Shown piece after piece: positions 1-7,339 of a DNA stretch of 44,875 bases. Position 1 is the stretch's first letter. Every line of letters starts with the position of its first letter. The notes beneath the pieces are model-generated. The model did no database searches and was not told where the DNA came from. It saw only the letters and a program-made list of their open reading frames with translations. The position numbers and the translations under genes are program-made. The stretch is taken from assembly GCA_002839995.1 (NCBI GenBank), contig PGZC01000010.1:1-44875 (forward strand). Reading direction: 5' to 3'. This stretch comes from Gammaproteobacteria bacterium HGW-Gammaproteobacteria-4. GTDB taxonomy: Bacteria; Pseudomonadota; Gammaproteobacteria; Xanthomonadales; Xanthomonadaceae.

Positions 1-84
1 GGCGATCGGGCGAAGCGAAGGGTAGGAGCCCACCCTGTGGGCGACCGTGCGAAGCGAAGGGTAGGAGCCCACCCTGTGGGCGAT
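1..84 (+). repeat. Tandem GTAG-headed REP units, 39-bp period
   Basis: Two complete REP palindromes start at 22 and 61 with GTAGGAGCCCACCCTGTGGG and end GCGAC or GCGAT. The stem is GCCCAC/GTGGGC around a CCT loop. Each is followed by a spacer ending GCGAAGCGAAGG, which gives a 39-bp period. Bases 1-21 match the tail of a further unit, so the array continues beyond the left edge. The same palindrome recurs as inverted pairs at 5540, 23149 and 26191. REPs with a GTAG foot are known substrates of REP-associated tyrosine transposases; none is encoded here. The stretch 85-184 holds no gene. Confidence 0.85.
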
Positions 85-184
85 CGGGCGAAGCGAAGGC
101 CAAGCGGTTTGCCGGTCGCACTGCACTCGATTCAGGATGCCGTCGCAATGGCGCTTCCCCGCATCAAGCAGGTGCCCGTTGCGC

Positions 185-682
185 TCAGAGGTAAGGATCG
201 CCAACGCCGAGGCCGGCCAGAATGTCGCGCTCGAGCAGCTCCATGGCTTCCGCTTCGCGCGGGTCGTCGTGATCCAGCCCGAGCAGATGCAGCACGCCAT
301 GCACGGTGAGATGCGCATAATGGGCGATCAGAGCCTTGCCTTGCGCCTTGGCTTCGCGCGCCACGACCGGTGCGCACAGCACGATGTCGCCGAGCACCGG
401 CAGTTTGACGCCCTCGGGCAACTCTGCCGGGAAACTGAGCACGTTGGTGGCGCTGTTCTTGCCGCGATAGTGGTGGTTGAGGGCCTTGCCCTCGCGCTCA
501 TCGACGATCCGGATCGCCAGATCGGCCTGGCGTACGCGGTTGGTCAGCGTTGCCGAAGCCCAACGTTTGAACGACGCCGGAGCGGGCAGGCCCTTGCGCG
601 ATATCCCGTAACTTACGCCGAGTTCCAGTTGCAACGGCGCGCGGTTTCTCTTGCGGCGTTCTAGCGATGATCGGCTCATCAT
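185..682 (-). CDS. ybeY: Endoribonuclease YbeY (rRNA maturation factor)
   Basis: Single-strand-specific zinc endoribonuclease of the UPF0054 family, needed for 16S rRNA 3'-end maturation and ribosome quality control in the cytoplasm. The 165-residue product has the family's metal motif HGVLHLLGLDHDD at residues 128-140, so His128, His132 and His138 would bind zinc. Length fits the family (about 150-170). Two ATG codons stand at the start (682 and 679); the first is used here. The gene begins 11 bases after the stop of the PhoH-like gene, the usual ybeZ-ybeY order, which suggests co-transcription. The next expected gene (corC/ybeX) is not seen; the REP array follows instead. The N-terminal 20 residues are basic and unusual for the family, so a later start is possible. 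Confidence 0.93.
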   Translation of the reverse strand: MMSRSSLERRKRNRAPLQLELGVSYGISRKGLPAPASFKRWASATLTNRVRQADLAIRIVDEREGKALNHHYRGKNSATNVLSFPAELPEGVKLPVLGDIVLCAPVVAREAKAQGKALIAHYAHLTVHGVLHLLGLDHDDPREAEAMELLERDILAGLGVGDPYL

Positions 683-693
683 GCGGCCTCGCG

Positions 694-1671
694 TCAGTCG
701 GAGGTGTTATCGCGCTGATCGTACGCCTGCACGATGCGCGCGACCAGCGCATGGCGCACGACATCGTGCGAGTTGAAGAAACTGAAGCTGATGCCTTCGA
801 TGTCGCGCAGCACTTCGATGGCGTCGCGCAATCCGGATTTGACGTGCTTGGGCAGATCGACCTGGGTCACATCGCCGGTCACCACCGCCGTTGAACCAAA
901 GCCAATACGGGTGAGAAACATCTTCATCTGCTCGATGGTGGTGTTCTGCGCCTCATCGAGGATCACGAACGCATCATTGAGGGTGCGTCCGCGCATGTAG
1001 GCCAGTGGCGCGATCTCGATGACGTTGCGTTCCAGCAGTTTGATGACCTTCTCGACGCCGAGCATTTCGTACAGCGCGTCGTACAGCGGGCGCAGGTAGG
1101 GATCGACCTTCTGGCTGAGATCACCGGGCAGGAAGCCGAGCTTCTCGCCCGCTTCCACGGCCGGCCGCACCAGCACCACCCGCTGCACGCGGCTCTGGCT
1201 GAGCGCCTCCACCGCACTGGCGACAGCGAGGTAGGTCTTGCCGGTGCCCGCCGGGCCGATTCCGAAGTTGATATCGTGGGTGGCAATGGCATGCAGGTAG
1301 CGTGCCTGGTTCGGGCCGCGGCCCTTGACCACGCCGCGCTTGACCCGGATTACCACTTCCTGGGTACCCTCGGCAGCCGCTTCGGCCAGGCGCGCGACGT
1401 TGGCCTGATTCAGACGCACATTGAGCAGGTGCGGGGTGATGGTCTCGGATTCGGTATCGGCATACAGCGCACGCAAAAATCGCTCGGTGGCCTCCACGAT
1501 CGGGCCATCGCCGATAACCCGGAACACGCTGCCGCGGTTGGCAATCTCGACGCCCAGGCGCAGTTCGATCTGGCGCAGATGTGCATCCAGTGGGCCGGTG
1601 AGATTGGCCAGTCGCGCCATATCATCGGGCTCAAGGGTGAAGTCGCGTTGGGCCAGGTTGGTCATCGCCAT
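694..1671 (-). CDS. ybeZ: PhoH-like ATPase (YbeZ/PhoL)
   Basis: PhoH-family P-loop ATPase, the usual genetic and physical partner of YbeY in RNA metabolism. Walker A is GPAGTGKT at about residues 139-146 and Walker B is VILDEAQN near 236-243, with an N-terminal region of about 130 residues typical of the YbeZ subgroup. The reading frame stays open to 1767. The start is placed at ATG 1671 (about 325 residues) because alignable sequence begins around RDFTLEP. ATG 1665 is equally plausible, and no clear Shine-Dalgarno decides between them. It is divergent from the BLUF gene across about 160 bases and is followed by ybeY. Confidence 0.92.
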   Translation of the reverse strand: MAMTNLAQRDFTLEPDDMARLANLTGPLDAHLRQIELRLGVEIANRGSVFRVIGDGPIVEATERFLRALYADTESETITPHLLNVRLNQANVARLAEAAAEGTQEVVIRVKRGVVKGRGPNQARYLHAIATHDINFGIGPAGTGKTYLAVASAVEALSQSRVQRVVLVRPAVEAGEKLGFLPGDLSQKVDPYLRPLYDALYEMLGVEKVIKLLERNVIEIAPLAYMRGRTLNDAFVILDEAQNTTIEQMKMFLTRIGFGSTAVVTGDVTQVDLPKHVKSGLRDAIEVLRDIEGISFSFFNSHDVVRHALVARIVQAYDQRDNTSD

Positions 1672-1831
1672 TAGAGTAACGCGTGCGCACTGATTCGTCA
1701 TCGGTTGGTATCCACCGAGCCGCCCCGAAGGACGAGGCTTTGCGGGTATCGCCGCCGGTAATTGCACATTTCACGCGCATTGCACGTCGTGGCATCGATG
1801 ATATGGGCTTTGATGATGCTCAGGGGGAGCA

Positions 1832-2368
1832 ATGTCCGATTACCAGCAACTGGTGTACGCAAGCCGTGCGACGTTCGCACCAACCCGCGGTGTCAGCAGC
1901 ATCGATATCGAGGTGGCACGCATCCTCACTGCGTCCCGGCGCAACAATCCACGTCGTGGCCTGGTGGGTGCCTTGTATTACAGCAATGGGTTTTTCTTCC
2001 AGTGTCTGCAAGGCTCAGCGCAAGCGCTGGATACCCTGTATGCGCAGTTGGCCAGCGATCCGCGCCATCGTGACATCAGGACCTTGCAGCGCAAGCCCAT
2101 CGCGGCACCATCATTTTCCGAGTGGGCAATGAAATACGTGCCCAATGCCTCGGAGATCAAGACCGTTCTGGCACGTTTTGGCCGCGATCAATTTGATCCG
2201 CTGAACTCTGATGAGCCGGTAACCGAGGCCATGGTCGATCTGTTGCGGCTGGGGCCGGATGCCAATCTCGGTGCCGGCGCCACAAAACAATCCGCGCTCA
2301 GCAACAAATGGCTGTGGGCTGTAACTGGCGTGCTGGTGCTGGCCGGGGTGCTGCTGGCTTTGCTGTAG
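1832..2368 (+). CDS. BLUF-domain blue-light sensor with C-terminal membrane segment
   Basis: Residues 1-105 form a BLUF domain, which binds FAD and senses blue light. The flavin-pocket residues expected from AppA/YcgF can be seen: Tyr9 in LVYAS, Asn38/39 in SRRNN, Gln57 in FFFQCLQG, and Trp98 with Met100 in SEWAM. No output domain (EAL, GGDEF, cyclase) follows. Instead there is a spacer of about 50 residues and a hydrophobic stretch at 158-178 (WLWAVTGVLVLAGVLLALL) ending at the stop, so the 178-residue protein looks tail-anchored. An AGGGGGAG sequence just upstream of ATG 1832 serves as ribosome-binding site. The gene stands alone between divergent ybeZ and the exporter genes. Signalling partner unknown. 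Confidence 0.88.
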   Translation: MSDYQQLVYASRATFAPTRGVSSIDIEVARILTASRRNNPRRGLVGALYYSNGFFFQCLQGSAQALDTLYAQLASDPRHRDIRTLQRKPIAAPSFSEWAMKYVPNASEIKTVLARFGRDQFDPLNSDEPVTEAMVDLLRLGPDANLGAGATKQSALSNKWLWAVTGVLVLAGVLLALL

Positions 2369-2516
2369 GCGGATCGCCAGGCTGGAGCCGCGAGTGGAGG
2401 GCTTAACGGGCGTTGGCGATGAGTATTGTATTGCCGGTGCGCCCGTCTGCATTTCGCGCGACGTTCATTGCAGGCACTATGTACCATGTACCAATTGGTG
2501 CAGATATGGAGTGGCA
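2369..2516 (+). promoter_or_regulatory. Leader of the ABC exporter genes with a 10-bp palindrome
   Basis: This 148-base gap contains the perfect palindrome ACCAATTGGT at 2490-2499, next to a directly repeated GTACCA (2481 and 2488), 18 bases before the adaptor start codon. Such a position could suit a repressor operator. No regulator gene is adjacent and I cannot assign -35/-10 boxes with confidence. Confidence 0.25.
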
Positions 2517-3482
2517 ATGGGCGTGCGAAGTGCCGTGTGGGCCGGCGTTCTGGTGGCGCTGCTGACGGCCTGTCAGCCGGCACCGCCGCAGGCGCTGGGC
2601 ACCCTGGAATGGGATCGCATCACGCTGCCGGCGACTGCATCCGAGCCGATTCTCGAGATCTCGGTGCACGAAGGCGATGCGGTGCAGGCCGGCGATCTGC
2701 TGTTGCGACTCGACCCCAGTCGTGCACAGGCGCGTCGCGATGCCGCGCAGGGCGAAGTGCGACGACTGCGCGGGCAACTGGACGAATTGCAGGCCGGGGC
2801 GCGGTTGGAGAGCCGCGACGAGGCAGCGGCAAAAGTGCAGGCAGCACGCGCGCAGGCACGCAATGCCGATCAGCAACTGCTGCGCACGCGGGCACTGGTG
2901 ATGCAGCAACTGTTGCCGGCAGCGCAGCTCGATCAGGCCAAAGCCAGCGCGGATTCAGCGCACGCCGATCTGGATGCGGCAATCGCCGCACGCGATCTGC
3001 TGCATAACGGCAGCCGCAGCGAAGACATTGCCCAGGCGCAGGCGGCACTGGATGCCGCCGAGGCGCAACTGCGCGCGGCGCAAACCGATCTGGATCGTTT
3101 GCGTGTGGCTGCGCCGCGCGCCGGCCACGTTGACGCACTGCCGTACAAGCTGGGCGATCAACCGCCGGTTGGCGCGCCGCTGGCGGTGCTGCTGGTGGGC
3201 GAATCGCCGTACGCGCGGGTCTACGTGCCCGAGCCGGTACGCGCCAGTCTGCGCATCGGCCAATCGGTTGATGTGCTGGTCGATGGCAACCCGAAGGTAT
3301 TCAAGGGCACGGTGCGCAATCTGCGCAGCGAAGCCAGTTTCACCCCGTATTACGCGCTCACCGGCAAGGATGCGGCGCGGCTGTCGTATCTGGCCGAGAT
3401 CGTATTGGGCACGGATGCTGCCGCATTGCCGGTGGGCATGCCGCTGCGCGCACAGTGGGCAGCAGCGTCGGCCACCCGATGA
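2517..3482 (+). CDS. HlyD-family periplasmic adaptor, lipoprotein (YbhG-like)
   Basis: Membrane-fusion protein that would link the inner-membrane ABC exporter encoded next to an outer-membrane channel. The start is ATG 2517, preceded by GGAG at 2508-2511; the frame is open upstream but that part has no signal peptide. From this start residues 1-18 form a lipoprotein signal with lipobox LTAC, so Cys19 would be lipidated. A short biotinyl/lipoyl-like half follows (EPILEISVHEGDAVQAGDLL), then a long Ala/Gln/Arg-rich helical hairpin (about residues 65-190), then the second lipoyl half and a beta-barrel. The 321-residue size is normal. Its stop overlaps the ATPase start (ATGA at 3479). Substrate unknown; E. 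coli YbhG and YhiI are family comparators only. Confidence 0.88.
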   Translation: MGVRSAVWAGVLVALLTACQPAPPQALGTLEWDRITLPATASEPILEISVHEGDAVQAGDLLLRLDPSRAQARRDAAQGEVRRLRGQLDELQAGARLESRDEAAAKVQAARAQARNADQQLLRTRALVMQQLLPAAQLDQAKASADSAHADLDAAIAARDLLHNGSRSEDIAQAQAALDAAEAQLRAAQTDLDRLRVAAPRAGHVDALPYKLGDQPPVGAPLAVLLVGESPYARVYVPEPVRASLRIGQSVDVLVDGNPKVFKGTVRNLRSEASFTPYYALTGKDAARLSYLAEIVLGTDAAALPVGMPLRAQWAAASATR

Positions 3483-4417
3483 GCGATCTGGCCATTCGTG
3501 CGCGCGGCCTGAGCCGACGCTTCGGCGATCTGTTAGCGGTGGACCGGGTCGACCTGTCGGTGCCGGTGGGCTGCGTGTACGGTTTCCTGGGTCCGAACGG
3601 CTCGGGCAAGTCGACCACCATCCGCATGCTGTGTGGCCTGCTCACCCCGAGTGCCGGCGATATCGAAGTGCTGGGCCTGCACATTCCGCAGCAGGCCGAA
3701 GCACTCAAACGTCGTATCGGCTACATGACCCAGCGCTTTTCGCTGTTTGAAGACCTCAAGGTGCGCGAGAACCTGGAGTTCCTGGCAGCAGTGCAGGGCT
3801 TGCGCAAGCCCGCCGCAGCCGCCCGCATCGAGGAGTTGCTGCATTCGTACCACCTGCATGATCGCGCCGAGCAAATGGCAGGCACCCTCAGCGGCGGCCA
3901 GAAGCAACGCCTGGCGCTGGCTGGCGCGGTGATTCACAAGCCGGACCTGTTGCTGCTCGATGAGCCGACCAGTGCCGTGGACCCCGAATCGCGGCGCGAC
4001 TTCTGGGAAAAACTGTTCGACCTCGCCGACGCCGGCACCACCATTCTGGTGTCAACACACTACATGGACGAGGCCGAACGCTGTCATCGCCTCGCCATTC
4101 TCGACAGCGGCGCGCTGGTGGCCGACGGCGTGCCGGCTGACCTTGCCGCGCAACTCGACGGTCGGGTGCTGCGCATCCATTGCCGGCAACCGCGACAAGC
4201 GCAGGCGCTGTTGGTCGTCATGCCCGAAGTGCTCAGCGTGGCGCAGATCGGCAGTGAACTGCGGCTGCTGACAAGCGCCGCCGGCGCCATGCGCGAGCAA
4301 GTGCGACGGCGTCTTGCCGATGCCGATATCGATGCTGAAGTGGTTTCAGTACAGCCGAATCTGGAAGACGTATTCGTGGCAGCCACCCATGCTCGCAGCA
4401 CGGAGCGTGCGGCGTGA
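3479..4417 (+). CDS. ABC exporter ATP-binding protein (YbhF-like, single NBD)
   Basis: Nucleotide-binding subunit of an ABC-2 type exporter. Visible motifs are Walker A GPNGSGKST (38-46), Q-loop Gln85 in YMTQRFSL, signature LSGGQ (137-141), Walker B LLLLDE (157-162) and switch His194 in VSTHYMDEAER. A C-terminal extension of about 90 residues (from about 220) matches the regulatory tail common in drug-export ATPases. Length is 312 residues. E. coli YbhF has two fused ATPase domains; this one has a single domain, so it would act as a dimer. ATG 3479 is chosen over the upstream in-frame start at 3455 because it overlaps the adaptor stop. Its own stop overlaps the permease GTG. Confidence 0.93.
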   Translation: MSDLAIRARGLSRRFGDLLAVDRVDLSVPVGCVYGFLGPNGSGKSTTIRMLCGLLTPSAGDIEVLGLHIPQQAEALKRRIGYMTQRFSLFEDLKVRENLEFLAAVQGLRKPAAAARIEELLHSYHLHDRAEQMAGTLSGGQKQRLALAGAVIHKPDLLLLDEPTSAVDPESRRDFWEKLFDLADAGTTILVSTHYMDEAERCHRLAILDSGALVADGVPADLAAQLDGRVLRIHCRQPRQAQALLVVMPEVLSVAQIGSELRLLTSAAGAMREQVRRRLADADIDAEVVSVQPNLEDVFVAATHARSTERAA

Positions 4418-5490
4418 GTTGGCGCCGGCTTTGGGCGATCGTGGTGAAGGAGATCCGGCAACTACGCCGTGATCGCATCACCGCCGCGATGATCGTCGGC
4501 ATTCCGTCGATCCAGTTGTTGCTGTTCGGATTCGCCATCAACCTCGACGTGCGCGGGATCGACGCCGGCATCGCCGACCAGGCCAATACCGCTGCCTCAC
4601 GCGCGCTGGTGCAGGACTTGCTGGCGACCGGGGTGATCGTGCAGCGCCGGCGCGTGGACACGCCGGCGGCGTTGATGCAGGGCATCCGTGCCGGCGAGAT
4701 CAGCGTCGGGGTGGTGGTGCCGCCCGACTTCGAACGACGCCTTGCCGATGGCCGCGAAGCGGTGCAGGTAATGGTAGATGGCAGCGATACCAGCGTGCAG
4801 AACGCGGTGCGGCAGCTGGCGCAGTTGCCGGTTGGTGGCGCACGCGCGCCGGGCACCATCAGTGTGGTCAGTTTCTACAACCCGGAGCGACGCTCGGCGG
4901 TGAGCGTGGTACCCGGCTTGATCGGGGTGATCCTGACCATGACCATGGTGCTGTTCACGGCGGTAGCGGTGGTGCGCGAGCGCGAGCGCGGCAATATCGA
5001 ACTGCTGATCACCACCCCGGTGACGCCGCTGGAATTGATGGTCGGCAAGGTGCTGCCCTATATCGCCATCGGCCTGTTGCAAACCAGCATCGTGCTGGCG
5101 CTGGGAGTTTGGGTTTTCCAGGTGCCGGTGCGTGGCAGCCTGTGGGATGTGTATGTTGCGGCGCTGCTGTTGATCGCGGCCAACCTGAGCCTTGGCCTGC
5201 TGATCTCTACCCGCGCGCAATCACAGTTCCAGGCGATGCAGATGGGCTTTTTCGTCATGCTGCCATCGATCCTGCTGTCGGGATTCATGTTTCCCTACGC
5301 CGGCATGCCGGTGGTGGCGCAGTGGATCGCCGAAGTGTTGCCGCTGACCCATTTCGTGCGCCTGATCCGCGGCATCATGCTGCGCGGCGCCGACCTCGGC
5401 GATCTGGGGCGCGAGGTGGCGGTGCTGGCGGGGTTCACCGCGGTGATGATGACACTGGCGGTGCGGCGGTTCCGCAAGCGGTTGGATTGA
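4414..5490 (+). CDS. ABC-2 type exporter permease (YbhS/YbhR-like)
   Basis: Membrane subunit of the exporter, 358 residues, starting with GTG inside the ATPase stop (GTGA at 4414-4417). It has one N-terminal membrane segment (about 22-42), a large periplasmic domain (about 45-165) and five or six membrane segments in the C-terminal half (from VVPGLIGVILTMTMVLF), the ABC2_membrane_3 arrangement. The motif RERERGNIELLITTPV, a coupling-helix region, is conserved in this family. Only one permease gene is present where E. coli has two (ybhS, ybhR), so a homodimer is expected. The operon ends here and is followed by convergent miaB. Confidence 0.92.
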   Translation: MSWRRLWAIVVKEIRQLRRDRITAAMIVGIPSIQLLLFGFAINLDVRGIDAGIADQANTAASRALVQDLLATGVIVQRRRVDTPAALMQGIRAGEISVGVVVPPDFERRLADGREAVQVMVDGSDTSVQNAVRQLAQLPVGGARAPGTISVVSFYNPERRSAVSVVPGLIGVILTMTMVLFTAVAVVRERERGNIELLITTPVTPLELMVGKVLPYIAIGLLQTSIVLALGVWVFQVPVRGSLWDVYVAALLLIAANLSLGLLISTRAQSQFQAMQMGFFVMLPSILLSGFMFPYAGMPVVAQWIAEVLPLTHFVRLIRGIMLRGADLGDLGREVAVLAGFTAVMMTLAVRRFRKRLD

Positions 5491-5503
5491 AGGCTTCGGA
5501 ATT

Positions 5504-5530
5504 GATGGGTTTCGCTGCGCTCTACCCATC
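5504..5530. repeat. Hairpin repeat GATGGGT/ACCCATC
   Basis: A 7-bp perfect inverted repeat (GATGGGT 5504-5510, ACCCATC 5524-5530) encloses the 13-base loop TTCGCTGCGCTCT. Similar GATGGGTTTCGCTGCGCTCT units are, from memory, common dispersed repeats in proteobacteria. It lies between the permease stop and the REP pair and may add to termination. Confidence 0.5.
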
Positions 5531-5539
5531 CTGCGGGCT

Positions 5540-5609
5540 GTCGCCCACAGGGTGGGCTCCTACAGGTGAGCGCCACAGCTTGTCAGTAGGAGCTCACCCT
5601 GTGGGCGAC
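5540..5609. repeat. Inverted pair of GTAG REPs (BIME-like)
   Basis: One REP lies on the minus strand at 5540-5563 and one on the plus strand at 5586-5609, separated by 22 bases. The first is identical to the left-edge units. The second has GCTCAC/GTGGGC, so one stem pair is a T-G wobble. The pair fills the gap between the stops of the convergent permease and miaB genes, a place where a two-way transcription block would be useful. There is no T-run, so it is not a classical intrinsic terminator. Confidence 0.85.
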
Positions 5610-5627
5610 CGAACGACCGAATCCCGA

Positions 5628-7028
5628 TCAAACCACCCGCCCGCGCAGCGAATTGCTCATCGCCGCAGTGATCTCGACATTCACGAACTGCCCGACCAGC
5701 CGCATCGGGCCGGCGAAGTTGACGAAGCGCATGTTCTCGGTGCGGCCGGTGAGTTCGCTCGGGTCCTTCTTGCTCGGGCCTTCCACCAGCACCGATTGCA
5801 CGGTGCCGACCATCGCTGCGGAAATGCTTTTGGCGTTGGCGTCGATGGTGGCCTGCAGCCGCGCCAGGCGCTGTTTCTTTACCGCATTCGGGGTGTCGTC
5901 ATCGAGGTTGGCTGCCGGGGTGCCGGGGCGCTTGGAGTAGATGAAGCTGAAGCTCTGGTCGAAGCCGATGTCCTCGATCAGTTTCATCGTCGCTTCGAAC
6001 TCGCGGTCGGTTTCGCCGGGAAAGCCGACAATGAAATCCGAGCTGATGCTGATGCCGGGTTTGGCCTCGCGCAGCCTGCGGATCTTGGCCTTGTATTCGA
6101 GCGCGGTGTGGCCGCGCTTCATCGCGCTGAGCACGCGGTCGGAGCCGGACTGCACCGGCAGGTGCAGGTAGCTGGCGAGCTGCGGCACGTCGCGGTGCGC
6201 TTCGATCAAGCTGTCGCTGAACTCGATCGGGTGCGAGGTGGTGTAGCGGATGCGGCCGATGCCGGGAATCTGCGCAATGGCGCGGATCAGCAGCGCCAGA
6301 TCGGCGATGCCGGTGTCGCTCCCGCTGTCATCGGCCATGGCGCCGCGATAGGCGTTGACGTTCTGACCCAGCAGGTTGACTTCGCGCACGCCCTGTTCGG
6401 CCAGTTGCGCCACTTCCAGCAGCACATCGTCGAACGGCCGGCTCACTTCTTCGCCACGCGTGTAGGGCACCACGCAGAACGAACAGTATTTCGAGCAGCC
6501 TTCCATGATCGAGACGAAGGCGGTGGGGCCTTCGGCGCGCGGCTCGGGCAGGCGGTCGAACTTCTCTATTTCGGGGAAGCTGATGTCCACCTGCGGTTTG
6601 CCGCTGGCGCGACGCGCTTCGATCATCGCCGGCAGCCGGTGCAGCGTTTGCGGGCCGAATACCAGATCGACGTACGGCGCGCGTTGCAGGATCGCTTCGC
6701 CCTCCTGCGAGGCGACACAGCCGCCGACGCCGATGATGACTTGCGCGTTTTTCTTCTTGATCGGCTTCCAGCGCCCGAGCTGCGAAAACACTTTCTCCTG
6801 CGCTTTCTCGCGGATCGAGCAGGTGTTGATCAGGATCACGTCGGCCTCGCTCTCGTCGAGCGTGAGTTCGAGCCCGTGTTCGGCACCGAGCACGGCGGCC
6901 ATCTTGTCCGAGTCGTACTCGTTCATCTGGCAGCCGTGGGTCTTGATGAACAACTTGCCCTTGGCCGGCTGGGGCGTTTGCGGGGCGGGTGTGGCAGTGG
7001 GCGCGAGCTGGTCGGCGATCCCGGTCAT
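5628..7028 (-). CDS. miaB: tRNA-2-methylthio-N6-dimethylallyladenosine synthase MiaB
   Basis: Radical-SAM methylthiotransferase that converts i6A37 to ms2i6A37 in tRNAs reading UNN codons. The N-terminal UPF0004 domain carries the three cysteines for the auxiliary 4Fe-4S cluster: Cys33 in THGCQMN, Cys70 in [10 protein letters not shown] and Cys104 in GGCVASQEG. The radical-SAM triad is CSKYCSFC (178-185). A TRAM domain ends the protein (about 395-466). ATG 7028 (466 residues) is preferred over the open frame to 7091 because GGAA stands 9 bases upstream and a promoter-like pair lies at 7057-7086, inside the longer frame. A truncated IS3 element lies just upstream. Confidence 0.95.
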   Translation of the reverse strand: MTGIADQLAPTATPAPQTPQPAKGKLFIKTHGCQMNEYDSDKMAAVLGAEHGLELTLDESEADVILINTCSIREKAQEKVFSQLGRWKPIKKKNAQVIIGVGGCVASQEGEAILQRAPYVDLVFGPQTLHRLPAMIEARRASGKPQVDISFPEIEKFDRLPEPRAEGPTAFVSIMEGCSKYCSFCVVPYTRGEEVSRPFDDVLLEVAQLAEQGVREVNLLGQNVNAYRGAMADDSGSDTGIADLALLIRAIAQIPGIGRIRYTTSHPIEFSDSLIEAHRDVPQLASYLHLPVQSGSDRVLSAMKRGHTALEYKAKIRRLREAKPGISISSDFIVGFPGETDREFEATMKLIEDIGFDQSFSFIYSKRPGTPAANLDDDTPNAVKKQRLARLQATIDANAKSISAAMVGTVQSVLVEGPSKKDPSELTGRTENMRFVNFAGPMRLVGQFVNVEITAAMSNSLRGRVV

Positions 7029-7056
7029 GGCGGTTATTCCGGTCGGGAAAACGCGC

Positions 7057-7086
7057 ATTGTAGAACGGATAAGGCATCGCGTCGAA
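7057..7086 (-). promoter_or_regulatory. Candidate miaB promoter
   Basis: On the minus strand TTCGAC (7086-7081) is followed after 18 bases by TACAAT (7062-7057), a near-consensus -10 box with a weaker -35 box, 28 bases before ATG 7028. It lies just inside the junction with the IS3 remnant. Judged by eye only. Confidence 0.4.
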
Positions 7087-7110
7087 GCCAAGCCACCAGA
7101 AAACGCTTGA

Positions 7111-7236
7111 CATGGGGATCGTCGGCGCCATCGACTCCACCGCGGCCCACAGCGATGGATACTCTCCGCGGTGCTCCTGCACCATGCGCACCGCGCGCTC
7201 GCGGACTTCAGGGGAAAACTTCGTAGACTTGTTCAT
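7111..7236 (-). pseudogene. Truncated IS3-family transposase OrfA
   Basis: The first roughly 42 residues ([19 protein letters not shown], then [21 protein letters not shown]) match the N-terminal helix-turn-helix region of IS3-family OrfA proteins, which usually run to about 90-100 residues before the frameshift into orfB. From about residue 43 the frame reads into miaB upstream DNA with no transposase similarity. The frame happens to stay open antisense to miaB; that stretch is not real coding sequence. Confidence 0.8.
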
Positions 7237-7286
7237 GGCTCCATTCTCTCAAGAGTTGGAGCCTCCTCAAATCCCGGGGCGGTTCA
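7111..7286 (-). mobile_element. IS3-family remnant with one terminal inverted repeat
   Basis: One end is preserved: reading the minus strand from 7286 it starts TGAACCGCCCCGGGATTTG, the terminal repeat type of the IS51/IS407-like branch of IS3. The start of the orfA transposase gene follows at 7236. Similarity stops after about 42 codons near 7111, so the rest of the element is gone. At 7286/7287 the terminal repeat directly abuts a truncated attC site. Confidence 0.8.
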
Positions 7287-7329
7287 GTTCAGATCGTGGC
7301 TGCGCACGATCTAACCTTATTCGTTAGGC
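7287..7329 (-). other. attC site of the last cassette, truncated by IS3 remnant
   Basis: On the minus strand R'' GCCTAAC (7329-7323) follows the HEPN gene stop. A stem comes next, formed by GTTAGATCGTG and CACGATCTGAAC with one extrahelical base, as expected for an attC hairpin. The outer half with R' (GTTRRRY) is missing: the sequence switches to the IS terminal repeat at 7286. Confidence 0.75.
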
Positions 7330-7339
7330 CGCATGCCGC

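Noticed and set aside
1-84. CRISPR array
   Set aside because: Only two full units, palindromic with a GTAG foot and near-identical spacers; these are REPs.
5109-7226. 705-codon plus-strand ORF
   Set aside because: It lies antisense to miaB and the permease end; the composition is that of a high-GC shadow frame with no domain.
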